Assembly (NCBI GenBank): GCA_947561585.1
Contig: CANNZV010000330.1
Span: 298,538-362,537 of the forward strand
Direction: 5' to 3'
DNA: 64,000 nt
Source: Caprella mutica
Taxonomy: Eukaryota; Arthropoda; Malacostraca; Amphipoda; Caprellidae
Shown here piece by piece: positions 45,401-51,400 of the stretch; the stretch's first letter is position 1, and each line of letters starts with the position of its first letter. The translations under genes were made by a program, and so were the position numbers. The notes under the pieces are model-generated. The model saw only the letters and a list, made by a program, of their open reading frames with translations, was not told the DNA's origin and ran no database searches.

Positions 45401-48400
45401 TGATACACTAAAACTTACTTGGTTCTTCATTTTCTTTCTGTAGTTCGAGAAAAGCAGCGTAGGTTTTGTGACTTTCGAGTTTACTTTTGGTGGTGACAGG
45501 ATTGAGATTACAGATCGTGATTGCCGGGAACTTAATGTCACCTGTTTCATGAGTAACCTGTAGGTAAAAAGATTAATTTTTTCATTTTAAGAGTTTTTTT
45601 ATGAGATATTTACCTTAACCTAATTGGGCTGACAAAAATTTAAGAGGACTCATTACACAATTGATATTTAGGATAATGTTATTTTAAGCTAATAGCTTTT
45701 ACATATAAATGTACTGTGCAAAATTTTATTTATCCATGATTGATAGGAATAGGATTATTATATTGAACGACCGGAGAGACGCATGTGTACTCTTTCCTAT
45801 ATAAGAGCACTTGCATTAGGGTGGGCCAAAAAATAGGGGTTTTGGGCAAACTTCAAAATCTTCATATGGAATAGTTATAATAAGTTGATACGTTATAAAA
45901 AAACATTGCATGCCAACTTCCAGGCCATTTCTGGATAATTTTGAGTTGCCCCAAAAAATTTGAAATTGTGTACAAAATGATATTTTCCCATTAATTCTGA
46001 AATATTCGATTTTGTTTTTTTCTGTGGAATAGGTAAAATTAGTTGGCACGATATTAAAAAACACAACATGCAAAATTACAGATTAATTATTGATATTTTT
46101 CAGTTGCCCCGAGCCCTTTTCTGTAAAATATATTAGTATTACAATATTTCTCTTAAAATTTGGCTTCTAGGGCTATCATGCTGTTATTGTGATAAGATAG
46201 AAGTAATTTAGTTCTCAAAATGACTTACTGAATTGTATGTATTTCATTTTATTAAAGCATTTATCAATACTTTGGTATTGTAAAAATTTCGAATTTACTC
46301 GGATTTCAGTAATTGGATAATAACCAATGCAGTTCGCTTAGTCAACTTTTTTGAGTCTCCAAGTGGCCCAAATATTTAAATGTTGCTTTATTAATCAATA
46401 ATAAGCACCAGGCCTCCATAAGTGTGGACCACTATACTGACTATACAGTATCCAGCGTTGACTAAATTCGAACAATTTGGAGGGTTGGGGGCAACTGTAG
46501 ACATTTTTGTACCGGTCTGATTTTTCGGCACAGACACCATAATAAGATGTTCTCAAACTATCTTCCTATTCTAAATGATAATAAATCAGGATTTATGAGT
46601 TTTTGCCAAAATGTAGTAAGAATCACCAAAAATATTACTTTTCTGAAATTTTAATCGCTTGGAAGCAACCGTTAATAAAGATTATTTTACTGGAAATTAA
46701 GGTTTACCTCAGTAGAATAGATACAGCTAAATTAAATAGAAATGAAGAGATGATCAACTCCAAGTGTTTTTGTTTCTCTAGTTCCCGCTTTCAAACCCAG
46801 ATGGCGCTTTTTAAAGCAGAAATTGTCGAGAGTAGTGTATTTTGTTGTAGTATAATATCTTTGGTATTACTATCCATTTTTTGTTTTAAAAATAAAAAAT
46901 CTTCCAATCATCTTCCTGTGCTGCTACATGTCTTCCAGCAAAATGTTCGTCAGCCGTTTTACAGTTTTGTTTCCTAACTCAATTCTTTCAATTGCGATTC
47001 AAGAAAATCTTCCATCATCGCAAGATAACGTTGAGAATTAACGGTGACAGATCTTTCTCAAAGAAATAATGCCACTGCAATTTCGATCAAATTTAGAAAA
47101 TGCACACTAAAGAGTTGATGTCGAGTGGCTCTCACGCTCACTGAATTTGATCATCTGCGACTTTTTACTGAGAGGATATCTGAAGGAGAAAGTGTTCAAA
47201 AGTCGGCCACTAAATATGGAAGGATTGAAAATGTGAATTCGGTGAAGATACAAATCGAAACAATACTCATTGTGATGTGCAGAAGAACAGAAAACTTAAG
47301 ACATCTTCCTGATGCCTTTTTCAAAAAGTGAACACAAAAACGGCATTTTATGTATGCTGATTTTAATAAAACAATGGATGATTATGTAAGTATTGTTTTA
47401 CTTATCAAAAAATTCAGGTTTGCTATTATATAAGAATGCCTGTGTTATTTACTATCATTTAGTATATTGTACGACACTATTTAGTACAATATTTCTCCTC
47501 ATCAAGTCATTAGTATAAATATTTATTATATTGAATAAAGTGTCATAGCTTCATCACACGTAATCTTCTATCGTAAATTGCAGAGAACTGAACTGAATGT
47601 ATTTACAAAAGACAAACTATTAGAGATGTATGTTTGAACTAGTTCATGCATGACCTAATTCTGTTAACCTAGTTAATATAGTTCTTGCAATCTAGATAAC
47701 CTAGATCTGTTTACCTAGTTCTGTTATCCTAGTTCATTTAACCTACAGTTCTGTTAACCTATAAATCGGTTAACCTAGTTCTGTTTTCCATTTCTGTTTA
47801 AATTAATTTAGTCTTGTTAACCTATAGATCGGTTAACCTAGTCCTGTTTTCCAGTTCTGTTTAAATCAATTTAGTTCTGTTAACCTATAGATCGGTTAAC
47901 CTAGTCCTGTTTTCCAGTTCTGTTTAAATTAATTTAGTTCTGTTAACCTATAGATCGGTTAACCTAGTCCTGTTTTCCAGTTCTGTTTAAATTAATTTAG
48001 TTCTGTTAACCTATAGATCAGTTAACCTAGTCCTGTTTTCCAGTTCTGTTTAAATTAATTTAGTTCTGTTAACCTATAGATCGGTTAACCTAGTCCTGTT
48101 TTCCAGTTCTGTTTAAATTAATTTAGTTCTGTTAACCTATAGATCAGTTAACCTAGTCCTGTTTTCCATTTCTGTTTAAATTAATTTAGTCCTGTTAACC
48201 TATAGATCGGCTAACCTAAATTCTGTTTTCCAGTTCTGTTTAAATTAATTTAGTCCTGTTAACCTATATCTGTTGCTAGAGCTGTTAACCTAGATCAGTT
48301 AACGGGAAAATTATCTACATAAACGGTACTATATAACAAAGAAGTCATGTTTGCAATCATTTTTTTTATATTAAGGTTAGTTTTCACCTATTAGATCATA

Positions 48401-51400
48401 TATTGGTTAAAGTATATCCCATAATAATTATAATTGGAGATTATTTTAAATGGTATCATTGATAGTACCCATAGATGTGGAAAGATATCTACCTTTCAAG
48501 TGGAAGGAACCTACATACAGTGAGTGGTAGATACCTACCCAGCAGGTAGAAACTGTAGGGTACCTATACCGCTACTTTGTATGTAGTAAGTGTAGGGTAC
48601 CTACCTTGTATGTAATAAGTGTAGGGTAGCTACCTTGTATGTAATAAGTGTAGGGTAGCTACCTTGTATGTAATAAGTGTAGGGTACCTACCTAGTAAGT
48701 AGTAAGTGTAGGGTACCTACCTTGTATGTAGTAAGTGTAGGGTAGCTACCTTGTATGTAATAAGTGTAGGGTACCTACCTAGTAAGTAGTAAGTGTAGGG
48801 TACCTACCTTGTATGTAGTAAGTATAGGGTACCTACCTTGCAGGTGGTAAGTGTAGGGTACCTAGCCTGTATATAGTAAGTGTAGGGTACCTGCCTTGTA
48901 TGTAGTAAGTGTAGGGTACCTACCTTGTATGTAGTGAGTGTAGGGTACCTACCTTGTAAGTAGTAAGTGTAGGATACTGCAGGTAGTCATGTACCACCCT
49001 GTAGCAAAGGAGCAAACAATATCCCCCCAGTACGAGCATCATCAACAACCAGATCAGCCGACGTAAAAAATTACACGTTCTGAAAAAAATAAAAACTCGA
49101 TGATTTTCTAATCAAGAGGTTTGAGTACCACTTTTAATATCGGGAATTTTCATTACTCCTGTGATAGTAGCAGTCAGGGGACCGATTTAGTATAATGGGA
49201 AAAAAATCTCGTTTTCACATATATTCTTTAACGATAGACTTACCTATTCCTACTGTCCTAAACTGTCTAAAAATAATACTTTAATCAGCCTATGATACAA
49301 ATTGCTCATTAGTTTCCATAACGGCATATCTCAAAAATATTCATTTTTGTTATGAACTCAAATTAATGATGACATTTTACTTTTAGTTTCAAATAATATT
49401 TTTTTGGTAAAAGAAAGTTAGTTTGGTGATGGTATGGAATCGTAATTTTTAGACAAGATGCTGTACGTAACTTAATTAGTGAGTAAATGAAGATATTGAG
49501 CCAATTTTGAGTGATGACGTTATTGAAATTTATGAGCAATTTTCGAGTTATGACGTTATTGAAATTTATGAGCAATTTTCGAGTTATGACGTTTTTGAAA
49601 TTTATGAGCAATTTTCGAGTTATAAAGGTTATTGAAATTTATGAGCAATTTTCGAGTTATGACAATATTGAAATTTATGAGCAATTTTCGAGTTATGAGC
49701 ACTTTTTGCGTAATGACGTAATCAAAATCAATGATGATAGTTAGCATCCTTTCATTTTCCTATAGCTTTCGAATAAATTAATATTCATTATCAATATCCT
49801 ATTTTTGACTAATTTATAACTGAAATTATAATATCAAGATATGAACGAGAAACTTTGAATTAATTAATATTCACCTAAGAGTCGAATTCTGATGCTGTAA
49901 TAATTGTTTCACGATGTTCATCGTTTCAAAATGTTTATTATTGTAGTCATATTATTTTAGTTCATTTCCAATAGGTTTTTTTATAATTTTGTCAAATCCT
50001 CCTAATTTACTTTCAATCTATAATTCATTCTAATCAACTTGTCAGCAAAAAATGGTATCAAAACAAAACACTGATATCGTAATGAAACAACAACAACAAT
50101 ATCACCTTATACATTGTATGCTCAATGATAATACTTCAATTAATGTAATAATATTTATTATTCCTGTCTCCTTTTTTACTTCAATATTTCGAACAAAATA
50201 AAATAAAATTTTAGTTAGAAACCCGTTATTGAACTGATATCAGAATAATTTCCTATCCATGCTTATCAGCTGCTTGCCAAGCGTATTATTAGGTTAGTGT
50301 GACGGGCAGACAGACACAAACCATTTATTGAACTGATATCAGAATAATTTCCCATCCCTGCTATCAGCTGCTTGCCAAGCCTATTATTAGGTCAGTGTGA
50401 CGGACAGACAGACACAAACCATTTATTGAACTGATATCAGAATAATTTCCCATCCCTGCTATCAGCTGCTTGCCAAGCGTATTATTAGGTTAGTGTGACG
50501 GACAGACAGAAGCCACTCTTACAGTACTCACTCGTACATCCTTATCGGACCATGCATGGTGAAGGACTCAATGAAGGCACAGGATCTCCCCTTCAGTCGT
50601 GACATCCTCCCAGTCTGCTGTACATCAGAGGAGAACTCCTCAGGAGGAGCTAACCATTCGTCCCCTTGTCTGGGGAATAACCAACAGTAACAATTATTTT
50701 ATATTTTTATTTTATAGGGGCAACTATCTTTAAAATTTCAAAATCATTGACTGAAATTTGAATAAATATATTAACATCAAAAATAGAATAGCATTGATTC
50801 TTTTCATTTTCAAAGCCTTATTTAATTATATAATTACGCCATTTATCAGTGAAAACGTCAATCTCCGTGCGTGCGTTTATCACGTTTGTGTTCATAATAT
50901 TTGTCACCAAATCTGTAGCAACGCCATCTAGCGGTACAACTGACTATTTATCCATTCAACCCTAATTTATCAGTTGTTTCACTATATTAAGATGCATTGT
51001 TTCAAGAATATGACCAAGTAATGTACGTCTTGGATATAAAATAAAGTAGGAAATAAGTTGCTCTAGCCCTTTAGATAATGTTTTGAAATGGAACAGTGAA
51101 TACTAATTAACAGATAAATTTGTTATCATTGATATACATAAAGCTTGAAAATTGAGTGATAAATGATATTAAAATTATTTCACATAATGTTAGTTAACAA
51201 TTGTGATAATTTTTATTTGTACAAATACATAGGCATTATGAAAAATTATTCTTTTCAATTAATCTTTTTTTTTCTGGAAATATTCTTTTTATTAAATAAT
51301 TCACCACTCTTGTACTTTTCAATTAGTAGACTGATAAAATTGTATCTTGGTGACTCTTTGGAGGCATATAAGGTAGGTTACAAATTTTCGGAAATTTCCA

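Noticed and set aside
48555..49079. Array considered as telomere-like or TE-derived repeat
   Set aside because: The unit is explained completely by the exon 3 end plus its donor.
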